Assembly (NCBI GenBank): GCA_028554795.2
Contig: CM068839.1
Location: forward strand, 91,298,182-91,362,181
DNA: 64,000 nucleotides
Source: Sinohyriopsis cumingii
Lineage: Eukaryota > Mollusca > Bivalvia > Unionida > Unionidae
Direction: 5' to 3'
Position 1 is the first letter of the stretch. Each line of letters begins with the position of its first letter. The notes beneath the pieces are model-generated. The model made no database searches. It was not told where the DNA came from and saw nothing but the letters and a program-made list of their open reading frames with translations. Made by a program: the position numbers and the translations under genes. This document shows positions 1-12,115 of this stretch, piece after piece.

Positions 1-299
1 AGCATGAATCTGGCAATTTATCATGAAATACATCAAGAATTATCTAAATGAGTATTACATTATAAAATTTAGTTTTACCCTCCCCCACTATCCTACATAC
101 CTTTAAATAGTAGCAACAGATAACATGTCACTATTGCCTTTCTGAATTTGCCAATTCATAGGGTGACTGATGTCTAAAAAGCTGCTATAAAATATTTATT
201 TAGCCTCCCATGTGGTGGAAGTGTTCACTATTGTAAGTTGGAGGCAGATTGGGCTGTAGCTATTGGGCCAAAGTTTAAAAAAATGCCTTCATTCTGGTG
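1..299. other. Unassigned flank
   Basis: AT-rich DNA with no convincing reading frame on either strand. It lies beyond the recombinase end of the DIRS-like fossil and could include its unrecognised terminal sequence, but no inverted or split repeat was seen. Confidence 0.3.
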
Positions 300-3200
300 T
301 GCCCAAGATTGAAAGTTTATGAGGTAGTATGGGACTGCCAAAATACAGCTCTCAAAACATCCTGTTATGACAAAAGAGTTTGATAGGCCCATGAAGTTGC
401 AACACTCCTGACATCATTGGCTTCAATTCTCATGAAGGGGAGGTCCCACTAAATGAACCACTGATAGGCTCTCTTCATCGTGCAGATAATTCAGCTGGAA
501 ATGGTAGATGATGAAATATCAATGGAGTTCTGTAAAGGTAGGAAAAAAAGCTTCCTACCCTTTCATCTCCCTTATGAGGCAATCAAACAGAACTATAAAG
601 TTATAAATCAGCACAGAAGTCTAATTTAATTTGATCATTCCCAGTGCATATATGACACTGGAGTTCACAGTAGGAAGTGGAGCTACTGATGGCAGTTGGT
701 TCTTCACAAGAAACATGGACTCACAAGGGAGGTAAAAGGACTCATAATTGCTGCTAAATCTTAAACAAATCTTTTGTATAAACAAGGCATGATGCTCACT
801 CTTTATCATCAAAGATGCTAAGAATAGCAGGAAGACTGTTTCAAGGGTAATGTTCTTGAAAGAAACATTCATGCATCGGTTCATAAAGAGAATTTGACAA
901 AGTCCACAAAATACATGAGAAATTCCATCTAAACATTACTGAGTGTGATACAGGTCTCTGCAGGTGAGATTACTTGTGAACATGTAAAGTCCATTCTATG
1001 AGGACTATCTTGCATCGCCTTGGAAAAAGGCTTCCCAGCGATGGAGGTTCCAAACCTACATGCAAAGGGAAGGAGCATATGTACCTTATTTCCTGTGGTA
1101 AGCTACTATTGATGTGTTGTCGGGGGAAAACATCCCAAACAACTCCTTATATGGTTTGCACACCCTTGTAGAGCTAAGAATACTGCCTCAGCTTCCAGGT
1201 TGTTTATGTATATGGTAGCTTCTTCCCAGGACTATAGCCCTGAAATAACTATGACTTCTGGCTCCATGTGAGAACCCCAAGCCCAAATCTGATTCAGATA
1301 GGAGTGGCGTTTGAAGGCATGCATTGGGACAGGTCCTGATGTCCCAAATGGGGATCCCTGTGCAGTATCCAGATTTCAAGAAGAAAAGACACAAGTAGTT
1401 CCTGGGAAAACACAGTGTGCCACAGTTAAAAAAAAAAACACTTGAGGGATAAGTAAAGGCAACCCAAGTTTTGAACTTAAAGGATTGCCACCAAAAAAGC
1501 AAGGATTTTACCTATCCTGTCCAGTAGAAAACAGACTCACCTAACTTCGTGAGCAAATTCATCAACATAATTGACATCATGAGAAGAGATTAACTCAGAT
1601 TTCTCAGGTTTGGAATAAGTCAAAAGCCTGGTCATTGTGAACCAGCAATAGAATATGTCTTGCAAGAAGGGCTTCAAGAAGCTCTTGTTCAATAAGCAGT
1701 AATGAAAATACTGGAAAATGGAAAGACGTACTTAGTCTCATCGACATGGTAATAGCCCTGGGAGTAGAGGCTAGACTGAATGACAGGGCTCAGAATGGGA
1801 AAAACTCCGAATTCTGGAAAATGTGATACATTTCCTATGGGTAGGAAAAATTGGGCCATGAAGCTATGCATCCCAAATCATCTGTGATGCACCACCAAAC
1901 ATCTCAAAAGAGTCCTACCTAACCACCAATGGAAATCCCAAGTGGTATGTAGAGCAAGAGCAGAAGAAAGTGTCGAGGGTAGCCATCCCCACTTCAATAA
2001 GGAGTGTGTGTGCGTGATTTGGATTTTTAACGTAGCTTTAACAATTTTTCAGTCATATCGCTATGTTGTCTGCAGCGTGGCACTTTATAGTTATGTCTAG
2101 CACTGGGGCATCATGCTGCAGACATGTAGCATGATGTCCCACCAAGTCACATTATCCTGACACCAGGCCAACAAGTCCTAACACTAACCTCTTAATGAAG
2201 GAAGGGAGAGACAGGGATCTGCAAATTCATCCCTGGGCCCTGTTGACCAGCTCATCACACTACAACCAGGTGAGAGGTTTATATCTGGGGTTCTTTCAAG
2301 GGATGATCAGGATGAACAACCTTTCTGGATGGTTTTCCAGAAGCAAATATGAGGAACCAGTGTTGTTGGTCAGTCATATTCATGGATTTAATGGAAGGAA
2401 TGTGACCCCAAAAAGAGTGTTTCTGCCTCCAAAGTAGCAGCTCTAAAATATTATTAATGTGATCCATTCATGAGTCCAGAGCAAAATCCTTGCGGAAATG
2501 AGTAGCACCATTAACAGTGCCATGGACATAGATAAAAGCTGCATTGAGGTTTAGACAAATACTTCCAGCCATCACCTTTGTGATTCCTCTTCCAAAAGAC
2601 TTAAGGAGACTGCTGTGATCGAATCGCAAGGCTATGATGACAAGCCTCCAGTGTTGTCACTGAAAGATAAGGCAAGTCCAACACCGAAATTAACACTTGC
2701 CAAGGTGGGGGTGGGCTGAGATAGAGGAGTGCACCCTATAGCTAGTTGCAGAGACCAGAAGTCTCAGCATAGAGGGCATAATGGACAACACCATATGCTG
2801 CCTTGCAACCTCGTGACTACATTAAAACTTCAAAAGACTCCTCCTCAGCAGTAGAAATGATCAGAGAATGAGGCAGCCCATGAGAGTCTCTCCAAACTAG
2901 AGGATTTTCTTGTCTTCTGGACCTGAGACAAAGTTGACCACTACTATGAAGGACAAGATTTCTTCCTCCTCTGCCATCTGAGTTAATAGGTGAAAAGATG
3001 CAGGGGGCCCAAAGAGAAGATGGAGTTGCCGTCTCAGCGTGTTCCCCAATAAACTTGCTATAGCCCACTAACACTGACAGGACATCATCATCCTGCTCTT
3101 GCTCCCAAGAAGCTGTATTATCCAACCCTATGTCTCTTTCTAAAGGGGAGATTTGGGGTGGGAGAATCATCTTTCAGTTCATCATGTGAAGCAATGGACT
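300..3200 (-). mobile_element. Decayed DIRS-like (tyrosine recombinase) retrotransposon
   Basis: A heavily broken fossil on the minus strand. Reading towards lower coordinates, a reverse-transcriptase-like stretch lies near 1700-1870 (PVIQSSLYSQGYYHVDET, resembling the region before the catalytic aspartates in DIRS enzymes). An RNase H-like stretch follows near 1165-1345 (WGSHMEPEVIVISGL and INNLEAEAVFLALQ, matching the usual GWGAHM and IN-LE-AVFLAL pattern). A tyrosine-recombinase C-terminal stretch lies near 320-420 (ANDVRSVATSWAYQTLLS, matching the AHDVRKLATSWA block that holds a catalytic arginine). The order RT, RNase H, recombinase is that of DIRS elements and differs from Gypsy or Bel. 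A 117-residue frame at 2817-3170 might be part of a gag-like region but is not recognisable. The copy has many breaks and looks old. No terminal repeats were found, and a SINE has inserted into it. The family call rests on motif order read by eye. Confidence 0.6.
2026..2194 (-). mobile_element. SINE family B, partial copy
   Basis: The stretch starting TTTAACGTAGCTTTAACA and ending near CCTAACACTAACCTCTTAATG is shared with copies at about 5593, 43740 and 44527. Only the body and tail half is present; the tRNA-like head seen in the 5.6-kb copy is missing. It interrupts the DIRS-like fossil and is therefore younger than that insertion. The body, with CACATTATCCTGACA and CAGTCCTAACACTAACCTC blocks, resembles molluscan tRNA-derived SINEs (possibly the Nin-DC group, from memory). 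Confidence 0.6.
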
Positions 3201-3379
3201 TGTCCCTAGTAGCATACTTTGCAGGACAATACACATGTTTCCCGACCATGCATGAATACCTGGGGAAAAATGACCCTTTCTATAAGACTACACATCTTAC
3301 CAGGCAATATAGTTCCGTAACTGCTATGAGGCCAAAGTTTTGGTGTCCAATGTTTCATAAACAGAAAGGACAACTATCT

Positions 3380-3394
3380 TGGAATGGATGAGGT
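3380..3394. repeat. Target-site duplication of SINE family A, copy 1 (left)
   Basis: TGGAATGGATGAGGT is repeated exactly at 3652-3666 on the other side of the SINE. A perfect 15-bp duplication shows that the intervening 257 bp arrived as one retroposed unit. Confidence 0.9.
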
Positions 3395-3651
3395 TGTTGT
3401 TGTTGTTGCTGTTGTGGGGTTTAACGCCATTTTTCAGCACACGATAGGCTATACATGGCGGCCAGTATTAATGGTGGAGGAAAACCCGGGAAAACACTGG
3501 AAAGAACCACCGATCCACAAGAAGCTACTGGCAAGCTTTCTCACATACCCACATTGGCTGAATCCGAGACTCGAATCCACTCAGACAGTGGTGAGATGGC
3601 AGTGATCCGTAAAGAAGAGCGCTTTAGACCACTCAGCCACTCGGGGCCCCA
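3395..3651 (-). mobile_element. SINE family A, copy 1 (tRNA-derived, full length)
   Basis: Read on the minus strand, it begins GGGGCCCCGAGTGGCTGAGTGG, a tRNA-Leu/Ser-like head with an A box (TGGCTGAGTGG) and a B-box-like ATTCGAGTC. It continues through a body with TTTCCAGTGTTTTCCC and GGCCGCCATGTATAGCC blocks and ends in a (CAA)n tail. Such elements are transcribed by RNA polymerase III from the internal boxes and moved by a partner LINE. Perfect 15-bp flanking duplications define both ends. Related copies lie at 19591-19844, 40312-40557 and 42054-42184, with a decayed one near 41521-41790. Confidence 0.9.
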
Positions 3652-3666
3652 TGGAATGGATGAGGT

Positions 3667-5592
3667 CACACCATGTAGAGATTAAGAGGGATCATAGGGA
3701 AGGGAGTATGTTGATCTGATTCCTTGCCCTAGTCTGACATGCACAAGCCACCTCCCTGTCCCCAACAGGACTGACTGGTAGCATAGTGACATGGGGTTTA
3801 TCAACCCAACATCTGTCACCTATACAGATGGTACTGTAATGACCAGTGATTGGTGCCCAGCTATTAGACAATGACCAGTTATGCTATTACGATATGATGG
3901 AGGAGCCCGCCTCAGAATTTAGAACAATATCACTGCTTTATCCTTTTGGGATGGCTTGTCTGCTCATCGCTTTCACTGATGAATGGTTTTCACTGGATGC
4001 AGCTTTTCACTAATTGGGAAAGGATTGTGCAATTCATTTTCAACTCAATTATTTCCTCCCTTGGGCAGTACCTTGGATAGAAGCCTCACTAGTACTGAAC
4101 CATATCAACCGTCATGAATTCTTGAGCCACACTGACCATCAGGGATCCTAGAGCCTTATAATTAACCAAAAAAGAGATCCCATACCCTCCTGGGATCAAA
4201 TTGTTTTGCTACAAGCCCTGCTGGACTCAAGAGAAGAATCCCATACATTACTGGGATCTAGCAGTACTCTTCTCAAACAAAGTGGTCTTCTTATTCTGAT
4301 CCTTAAATAACCAGAGAAGGATTCCATACTCTGCAGGAATCAAGCCTTCCACTTACAAGAACGCATAGAGGAATCACATATACTACCAGAATCAAAAGTA
4401 TGAGGAGAAGGAGGAGCCTTCATTCCTTTAATGTGCATGGACTCTTAGCAAGTTCCTAGGCCTTGTTTCACCATAAACAATAAAACAGTGAGAGTCAGGT
4501 GTGGTATATGTCTCACGGGGCTTTTTATGCCCACGGTCTGCAATATTTATATCATGTAAAGGAAAATCTTCTGAAACAGAAAGCAATACACAAAAATACT
4601 GATGATTATAACTGAATGGTGTGAGACCTCCAGTAAACACTATCTTGAAAAGAATGAATGGTGTGCGACCTCCACAATATTAATAATAATGAGTTGTAAG
4701 ATCTCCTAAAAACACTACTGATAATAATAAATTGTGTGGGACCACCTCTGAGGGTCTTACAGATTCATCGTACAATGTTAGTCATTATATAACTTAAAAA
4801 TAGATATTAAAAATATATAGGTCACAACAAATTCTGAAGTCAAGGGGAAGACAATACATACCCTAGAAATCTAAAAACATCCATAAAATATCAATTCAAT
4901 GATATGGTGGCAACCAATGTGGTTCACAATTGGAAATGCTATTACCTACCCTATGACTAAAGGGGACGGTTAAAACAGATGCTCACTGCTCAAAAATGAC
5001 ACAATAATGCCTCAGGTCTCACAAGAAACCTTATATCAGACATCTTTGAAATATACATATGGCAGTTTTGCCAAGAGCAACTTGAAACAGATTAACATGG
5101 CATCCACAGAAAAAGATGTCAGCTGATGCACATGGGCCATGATGGCGGAGTTATGTTGGGTCTGTTTTATTTCTGTTTTTGTCTATCTACAATGTTTCAT
5201 TCATGAAAGGCTGAAATTTTATATGGATGAAAGAAAGTCTTTTATGGAAAACATAAACAAGCTCATACTGAAAGGCAATTCATAAATGTGATGAAATTAA
5301 AATGGAACACCATGGGCCAGAATCATTCTGCATTTTATAATGTTCATGCATTCTCATTTTCTGCATGAAATCAAGATCATATTAAAAATGGTATTACTTT
5401 GCAAAAGAATGGAAGATAAATACAGCCTTTCCAGCAACCCTTTAAGAAAGGATAAAGTAGGGCTAATATTTTTTAAAAGTAGAGAATAGGTAGGGCCAAG
5501 ATAGAGATAATTTAAAAAGAAATTTAGTATATTTACAGAAATGGCTGAAATATAACTATTTTGTGTTTTGCATTTGTGTTTGTTTTTTGAAC
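3667..5592. other. Unassigned interval
   Basis: AT-rich DNA with short frames only. There are short repeats of the type GGATCAAG or ATCAAA spaced along 4140-4400, and ATAATAATGA-like repeats near 4680-4730. No protein, RNA or element was recognised. Confidence 0.4.
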
Positions 5593-5890
5593 TTTTAATG
5601 TAGCTTAACAATGTTTAAGTCATATCTCTAGAATGCCTGCAGTGTGGCAGTTTATAGTGATGTCTAGCACTGGGGCATCATGCCGCAGACATGTAGCACC
5701 AAATCCCACCTAGTCACGTTATCCTGACATCAGGCTGACCAGTCCTAACACTAACCTCTTAATGGTAAGCACCAAGCGAGGAAGCTGTTAGTACCACTAT
5801 TACAAGTCTTGGGTATGATTCTACCTGGGTTTAAGCCGATGACCTCCCACATCCGAGGCAGATGCTCTAACCACTAATGCCGCTGGTGTA
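5593..5890 (-). mobile_element. SINE family B, near full-length copy
   Basis: The body matches the copies at 2026 and 44527 (TTTTAATGTAGCTTAACAATG, CTGCAGTGTGGCAGTTTATAG, CACGTTATCCTGACATCAGG). The higher-coordinate end gives a tRNA-like head on the minus strand: AGTGGTTAGAGCATCTGCC (A-box region) followed by a B-box-like GGCTTAAACCC. No clear flanking duplication was identified. Confidence 0.7.
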
Positions 5891-8800
5891 TGGACTTACA
5901 TTGTTGGACGTACCATGTAAATTGCAATAAAAACATATTTACTGACATAGCTGCTGTCTTTAATCCACACTACCTCTATTCCCTTAAAGATATAGCTCCA
6001 CACCACAGAGATCATATCTATTTTAATAGTCAATATCAGCATGTTATATGACAACATCACTATCACTAAAAGCAGTAGTATGTCATAAATGAAAATAAAA
6101 TGCTATGCTTTTATAAATTCCATTTAAGGCATCAATATTAAATTGTTTTTGCAAGCAGTCTTATGAAGACATAGGGCCCACATTAGTGTAATGTCTGTTA
6201 TCTTCATTTCTTGGGAATATGATACAGAAGAATGTACTACTATTTTGTAACTTTAGATGGACCGTAAAAGCATTTCATATTCATTTGTGTAGCAATAGAT
6301 GTAAGTACCACAACAGGAAAGTTCGATCTGTATATTTCTTTGATGAAAAAAACGATTTGTCTAACTTTTGGCTTGTCACACTGAATATGTTACAGTGTAA
6401 TAGTAGTAGTACAATGGCAATAAAAACAAACTGCATGCCTCCTCACAGAACACAGGAAATCAACAGTTCTTGCTTTTGAAACAATGTCAGAATCAGCAAC
6501 CACACAATGATCCAGAAATACACATAAAAACAAGTTTCCATATTTTTCTAAGTCTCACAGATTCTTTTGTACCTTTCATTCGTTATCAGAACATTTTGCG
6601 ATTTACCTCCCCTTACTCTTGCTGGCAAATCTTCAAAAAAGTATTGGTACACAGCATCCCACTTATTTTCAGTCTTCGTTAGATCTAGCAAAAGAGTAAG
6701 CTAAATATGCTTAATGAAGAGACCCTCTTCAAGTCCCCTCACAGACAAAGTATCAGTTAAATCTTCTCTCTGACCAGTGTGAAATTTAAGCCAGTGTTCT
6801 AACCCTAAGCATTCTTCGTATTCTCCAAATATACCAAGACCTTGTCTGAGAGCAATTTGAACTATATGCACCAAATAGTGAACCAAATAATACCATGGAA
6901 AACTCAGGCCTTTCATATGGATGTTAAGAAGGGATCATGTTTTCTTATTCACAGTGGGGTTATCTATTTCTAATAAAATTGACTCAAATGGAGGTGCCTC
7001 GCCCTTGTCAGGATGTCAACCAGTGTATGTCTTACATCAGTATATCACGAGTTTTAAAGAAGTGAGGCACAACTTCCCCAGCCTCATTGACCTGAATCAA
7101 ATCAGTAAATGAAACAAATTTTTGTCAAACTGAAAAGTAAATGGCATTATACTGTGATTGTGTAATTTTCATCCTGAAGTCCATCAGAAATCAAGTAAGA
7201 AAGTTTATGTCTGCTCAGTATAAAAATTTTAAAACTGAGCCAAAAAAATTGCTTGGAAAAACTTGAAGTTCCATGACAGGAAGTGTAAAAATACACAGAA
7301 GAAGTTACTTTCGTGGTCCACAAAATCTTATGCCATGCTTACTTATTCTTTATGGGTTTTTGATTGCTGAGCTACTGGTTTGATTCAAATGCTGGTCAAG
7401 AATCTCCACATGCTTTGCTAGTTTCTCCATCTAATGGCACTTTGTGAAACCCAATAAAAAATTATGCAAGCCCTCAAGACCATTAATCTGAAAATGCTAC
7501 TGGTTAAGTCCACAACATACTGAACACCCCCAGGTTATCATACAAAAAGACAAAATGTAGTCAATCACTCAATTGTAAATGTAGGCCAGTGTAAATATCA
7601 GCCCTTAGTAATCCTACTTAAACAATATCTCATGGAAAAAATATAAACAGAACACAAAATAATATAATTATATCATTATATAAAATGTATTGTGTTAAAT
7701 TCTGCATCACATAGCTACTGTTTACCAGTCAGGACAACGATGCTTATTGTTCAGTTGATCCATATTTGTAACTCATTGAGAAGCTAAGAATCAGGATATA
7801 CTGCTGCCATTGATGACCCATTTTAATCATAAACTGAATAAGAATTACGAACCTCTACCATTTAATTTTCATACACGAACAGTTCCAGAACTAGATTCAG
7901 CCTCCAAAGATGAGGCTCTGGTATCTTTGTACAGCAACCTATGAAATTAGCTCTGTGGAAAGATGAGTTCCAGTAGTGGGTTCCTGGAACTTGATCAAAT
8001 GCATCACTGTTCATCAGAATGCAGCTGAACAGTTAACAGCAATGTCATGGTCTTCAAACCTGGTATGAAGACTGTTTCTATATTTTAAATGAATTTTGTA
8101 ATCCAACAATTTTTAAAACATCATTTTCATTTGATAGTATCATGTTCCTTTCGGACAGTTTTTTTTCTCTGGCTATGCTTGGTACTTTTTGCCTCTGGTG
8201 GCTTCAAGGCATCCGGAATACCTCTACAGGCTGACACTGAAATTCTGAAGTAGCATGTGCTATCAGATATTGTACAATGCAGAAGAGCTTTAATCTGGAG
8301 TCAAAATGTTTATTGCATCCAAATCAGTGAGTGAATATCAGAAACAATTTACTGTTACTTATTTATCACTTGGATTATATTCTTTCTTATAAAATTTGTA
8401 GTTTATGTTCATTCAATATAACTAAAAACCCAACTGGTCAGACAAACTGGCTACTCGTTTATTACCCCCATCTGCTGTGAAATTAATTGGTATTTTACAA
8501 GCAGGCTGGCAGAATCTCACACTATTTATGGTATAAACAATGTCTGAGATTTGCTTGATCTCACTTTTTGATCTCTTTATACATCTGTTCTTCAGCATAT
8601 TGAGTCATCAGAATCAATAGTTAATGCTGCTACACTTCAATTCTTTAATGTTTTATTCATCTATTTAAAACATTTAAAATTTTCATGCTGATACTTCATG
8701 TTTAGCATTTACATTCTAGTTCATATCATATCAGATTCCTTTATTGGGAAATACACTGTTCCATCGATAACTCACCTGTAACATAGGGCAGGCTTAGATG

Positions 8801-9768
8801 CCATTCTTTCTGGAAAATGCACAAGCAATTTACCTTTGGTAAATAACATTCTAACAATTGCTTGTTTCATTGTCAAAAAACAGTGGTTAGTGTCTGAAAA
8901 TATGACTCAACATCACAAAATTCTTAACTTATAATAAGAAGTCTTATATTCTATTACATTTTTATATAAAATAATTGTTCAATAAACTGCAAAGAAACAA
9001 CCCCTGATAAAATACTGATCAATGAAAATGTCATCAATGACAATCAGTGGCAACACTTTAAGAAATAAAAAGCAATGAAATAAGTTTTGTCGATTGTAAT
9101 TTGTGTTTATTTTGGTTCCTGTGAATCACCATATTTTGCGATATGTATTCAAAAGTAAAACATGTTAGTCTTCCATAACAGCTTTGTCTGCAAGTGTTTC
9201 TTTGAAAATCTAATTTTAACTGCAAACTGTGTTTTGATATCCAATTTACAGAAATATTTGCTTTATTGTTACACTCAATCAAAAGCAGATCTGCTTTGTA
9301 TTGTCATTTTAATTTTTAAATGTCTTTTGCATCAAATCAAATAACAGGGATGAAATTACAACAACAACAAAAATGCATGCAAATCCTACCCGTGCAAGAG
9401 TTAGCAATCATGGTCACACTGTTATAAATAATTTTGTTTGATGGATATGGTTCATTATGGAGAAGCAGGTTCCAAATTTTGCAATCAGCTTTAAATACCT
9501 GAATTGGCACTCAGAGATTCGCTCAACAATGAGCAGAAGTGTTGTTATCACTTGCAATGAAATCATGGCATCAATATTTCACTAATAAAAAGAATTTACA
9601 AAATATATTTCAATGTAGGTGTTTTTTCCATGAAACAAATGTCTCAACTTTTTGAACAAATGGAATCTTGTTTTGTTGTGCAAAAAACCAGTGATGTAAT
9701 ACACTTTTCTGCTGGTACACAACAATGCGCACATGTTGTTGTTTTTAAATCTCTTGGGGTCATGATTT
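5891..9768. other. Unassigned interval
   Basis: About 3.9 kb of AT-rich DNA. The frames here are short (under 90 codons), lack recognisable domains, and are not repeated elsewhere in the window. It may be host intron or intergenic DNA. The left boundary of the capsid fossil falls near its right end but was not defined. Confidence 0.4.
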
Positions 9769-10299
9769 TCATGATTGTTTAGATTTTTTTGGTATTCTCA
9801 CAATATTAGGTGCATTATCAGGGTGATTAGTATTATCTTTGACAAACATCATACTCGAACCAGCCGATCTAGTAAAATCTTCTGAACATTTCGCTAAGCC
9901 TATAATTGTTGTAGCAATAACAACATTATCGTTAATTGATTCAATTTCTTTTCCATCAATCATGTATATGGCACTCTTAAATAATGCCATAATGCCATTG
10001 TTGACAAAACCAGCTTTAAAATCAGCATTATATGGTACATTAACACCATCAACAACAACTGATGTTACAAGTTCACCAACAACTTCGAGAAACACCTCAC
10101 ACGACAAAAGATATCTGCTCATGTAATGTACTTGTAATTCATTTCGACTATTACTATTTGGCGTTACTGCGTCGTATGAATAATACTGATAATCGCGCAC
10201 TGATTCGTCTTTGCTTACAGGTTCATCCATGTCAAAAGCAGCGTTAGATACTCGCGAAAACATTTTATTGTAAATGTTATCTTCTAAAACGAAGACCAC
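9769..10299 (-). pseudogene. Major capsid protein (double jelly-roll), N-terminal portion
   Basis: A 176-residue frame. Residues around 95-150 carry AGFVNNGIMALFKSAIYMI, then DGKEIESINDN and IIGLAKCSEDFTRS. These match the pattern of Polinton-like virus and Polinton capsid proteins, where a 'NN-LFK-I-Y-I-G-EIE-IND' block lies in the first jelly roll and is followed by 'L-YSDDF'. Capsid proteins of this class are usually 500-700 residues, so most of the protein is not represented. It would form the icosahedral shell as trimers. This is a broken fossil; identification is by motif memory only. Confidence 0.6.
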
Positions 10300-10399
10300 T
10301 TCCTGATATCATGCTCGTATTTATTATTTCGTTTCCTTGATTTATCAACGATGCCAGTTTTTATTTGCTGCGTCGTTTATTACCTTGCTGACATCGTTA

Positions 10400-10640
10400 G
10401 GTATCACTGCGGTACTTGGTAAAACCGCGGCAGGATTGTTTTCGTTGAACTAAATTTAATAGTCTGTCCTTGACAACGCTAAATGCTTTACTAGCAGCGC
10501 TACGAATGGCAGCGGCGGTTTTATCACGAATAAAATCCATAACTTTCGTTGATAGTTGTTTAACGATAGGTCCCGCCTTGGGAGCTATTCTTGTAATAAA
10601 ACCCTTAACTGTGTCACCTAATCCGTTCCCTTGGGTGAAT
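10400..10640 (-). pseudogene. Remnant of a small basic core/minor-capsid-like protein
   Basis: On the minus strand between the capsid fragment and the 113-residue frame there is a stretch containing GNGLGDTVKGFITRIAPKAG followed by a Lys/Arg- and Ala-rich helix-like segment. A glycine-led 'GLGD-RG-I-R-P' block followed by basic residues is typical of the small DNA-associated or membrane-lytic proteins (adenovirus pX/pVI-like) of Polinton-like viruses. It belongs to the same broken element. The assignment is inference. Confidence 0.35.
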
Positions 10641-10959
10641 TTGTATGAGGTTTTTGTGTTGTTTTTTTTTCTGCCATGTCTCTTCCTTTTACTGTTCCTG
10701 CGATGAAAGATTTATAATTATTACTTTCTTTACTTATCCGAATAATACCTTGTCTTGCTTTGTATATTAAATCAAACCATTTATCACGAGTGGGAATAAC
10801 AACATCAGTATTTAATAATTTGTGCCTATCTGAAAAGGAATTATAAGCAAAAACGCCAAGATTTTTAAAATCATCAGAGATATTAAGTGGAAATTCTGAT
10901 AACACATTTAAACCATAAGCGCTAAAAAAATTCATAATCATCCTTAGATTTAGGTACAA
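10618..10959 (-). pseudogene. Small virus-element protein, function unknown
   Basis: A 113-residue frame with no family I can name. It shows FFSAYGLNVLSEFPLNISDD and a segment TRDKWFDLIYKARQG, then a basic C-terminal end. Its start overlaps the end of the 127-residue frame, the compact arrangement usual in viral gene clusters, which supports its belonging to the fossil element. It may be a minor capsid or accessory protein. Confidence 0.4.
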
Positions 10960-11305
10960 GTTGAGGCACAGGTTGAGCTACAGGTTCGGGTTCATCAACA
11001 GCATGAGCTGCAGCTTGAGGTCGAGTTTGTTCTTCAGTTTGTTTTAACACTGGAAGAATACCTCTTTTCATCTCTTCGGGATCTTTAATATCTCCTAGGA
11101 GTATTTTTCCAGTGGTTTCCGCGGCTTTTTCAGTGGCTTTAGTTAAAGTTTTAAACAATAACTCAGTTGACTCAGTGAAACCTTCTTTTGCATCTTCAAC
11201 TGCACGTATTTTTCTTTTAACGGATTCTCTCACTGGAATATATTTCTTTATTGCTTCAGCTCGTTCTCGTGCTAATATAGTTGTATGTACTTCTCCAACA
11301 TCCAT
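10922..11305 (-). pseudogene. Helical virus-element protein with acidic/proline-rich tail
   Basis: A 127-residue frame. Residues 10-85 are rich in Ala, Glu, Lys and Arg and probably form a long helix or coiled coil (RERAEAIKKYIPVRESVKRK, then TKATEKAAETTGKILLGD). Residues 95-127 are a Pro/Glu/Val/Gln-rich linker ending in DDYEFF. It is the first gene of the minus-strand cluster. No family was recognised; a scaffold or minor-virion role is only a guess from position. Confidence 0.4.
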
Positions 11306-11469
11306 AAATATTGATATATTAATGATTTTAATTTAATAATAATAAAAGAATTATTATTATGATTTTATAAAATATTTTGATAAACGACAACAAACCACAA
11401 ATACCAGCACAGTCACTGCTGAAAATTTATCTTTTATATTTTTTGACGATTTTTAATCATCATGGAAAT

Positions 11470-11765
11470 GTTTATTTTGCCGAAGCAGCCTTTTGTTAAA
11501 ACGATATTTTTGTAGAAACGTTTTTTTTTGAAAATGCTCCTTGGTCTGTTATTTTTCTGCTAAAAAACGTTTGTTTTGTTAAATCAGCCCTTTGTTCCAA
11601 CAATTTTTTTGTAGAGACTTTTTGTTTTGAAAATGCCCCTTGGTCTGTTTATTTTTTTCTGCTAAAACGTTTATTTTGTTAAATCAGCCTTTTGTTTGAA
11701 TATTTTTTGTAGAACCTTTTTTTTTTTTTTTGAGAATGCCCCTTGGTCTGCTCGCTTTCCCTGCT
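11470..11765. repeat. Three tandem ~100-bp AT-rich repeats beside the capsid fossil
   Basis: Three imperfect units each contain TTTTTGTAGA, a poly-T run, GAAAATGCCCCTTGGTCTG, TTTTTCTGCTAAAACG and TTTTGTTAAATCAGCC. They start near 11500, 11600 and 11700. They lie just outside the first gene of the 9.8-11.3 kb fossil, where a Polinton-like element would have its terminal or promoter region, so they may be a subterminal repeat of that element. Confidence 0.6.
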
Positions 11766-12036
11766 GCCGAAGAGATAATTGAAATAGAAAGAGAATATTA
11801 AGTCACTTTATTTACATACTAAAACTGATGACAATATTTTATGCTGGTGATTCACAGCTCACAGATATACCTGAAATATTCTAAATGAAATAAAGTAGGT
11901 TTTGGATGACGGTCGTTTTATCCGTGGGCTTGTAAACACAAATATCAAAGATTATTGATTAAATTATATTCACTCTACTACTGGTAAGAAATTAATATTT
12001 ATTACCGATTAAGTCACCATTGATGGTTGATGTACA

Positions 12037-12113
<77 letters not shown>
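12037..12113. repeat. (AT)n microsatellite
   Basis: An uninterrupted AT dinucleotide run of about 77 bp. Confidence 0.95.

Positions 12114-12115
<2 letters not shown>

Larger units (their letters stand above)
9769..11305 (-). mobile_element. Fossil of a Polinton-like / adintovirus-like element (structural-gene segment)
   Basis: A minus-strand block of four AT-rich coding pieces, read from 11305 to 9769: a helical acidic-tail protein, a small protein of unknown role, a basic Gly/Lys/Arg-rich stretch, and the N-terminal part of a double-jelly-roll capsid protein. This gene content and tight packing (neighbouring frames overlap by a few bases) are typical of Polinton-like viruses. The element is broken and incomplete, with several breaks; polymerase, integrase, ATPase and protease were not seen beside it. 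Its codon use resembles that of the element at 63.1-64 kb more than that of the GC-richer elements 1 and 2. Ends and target duplication were not found. Confidence 0.65.

Noticed and set aside
1188-1502. 104-residue minus-strand frame as a host gene
   Set aside because: A neighbouring frame over the same interval gives an RNase H-like DIRS pattern, so this is a shadow of a decayed retrotransposon.
6219-7112. Short plus-strand frames of 60-86 residues as small genes
   Set aside because: There is no domain, repeat support, promoter or splice context, and the lengths are expected by chance in this composition.
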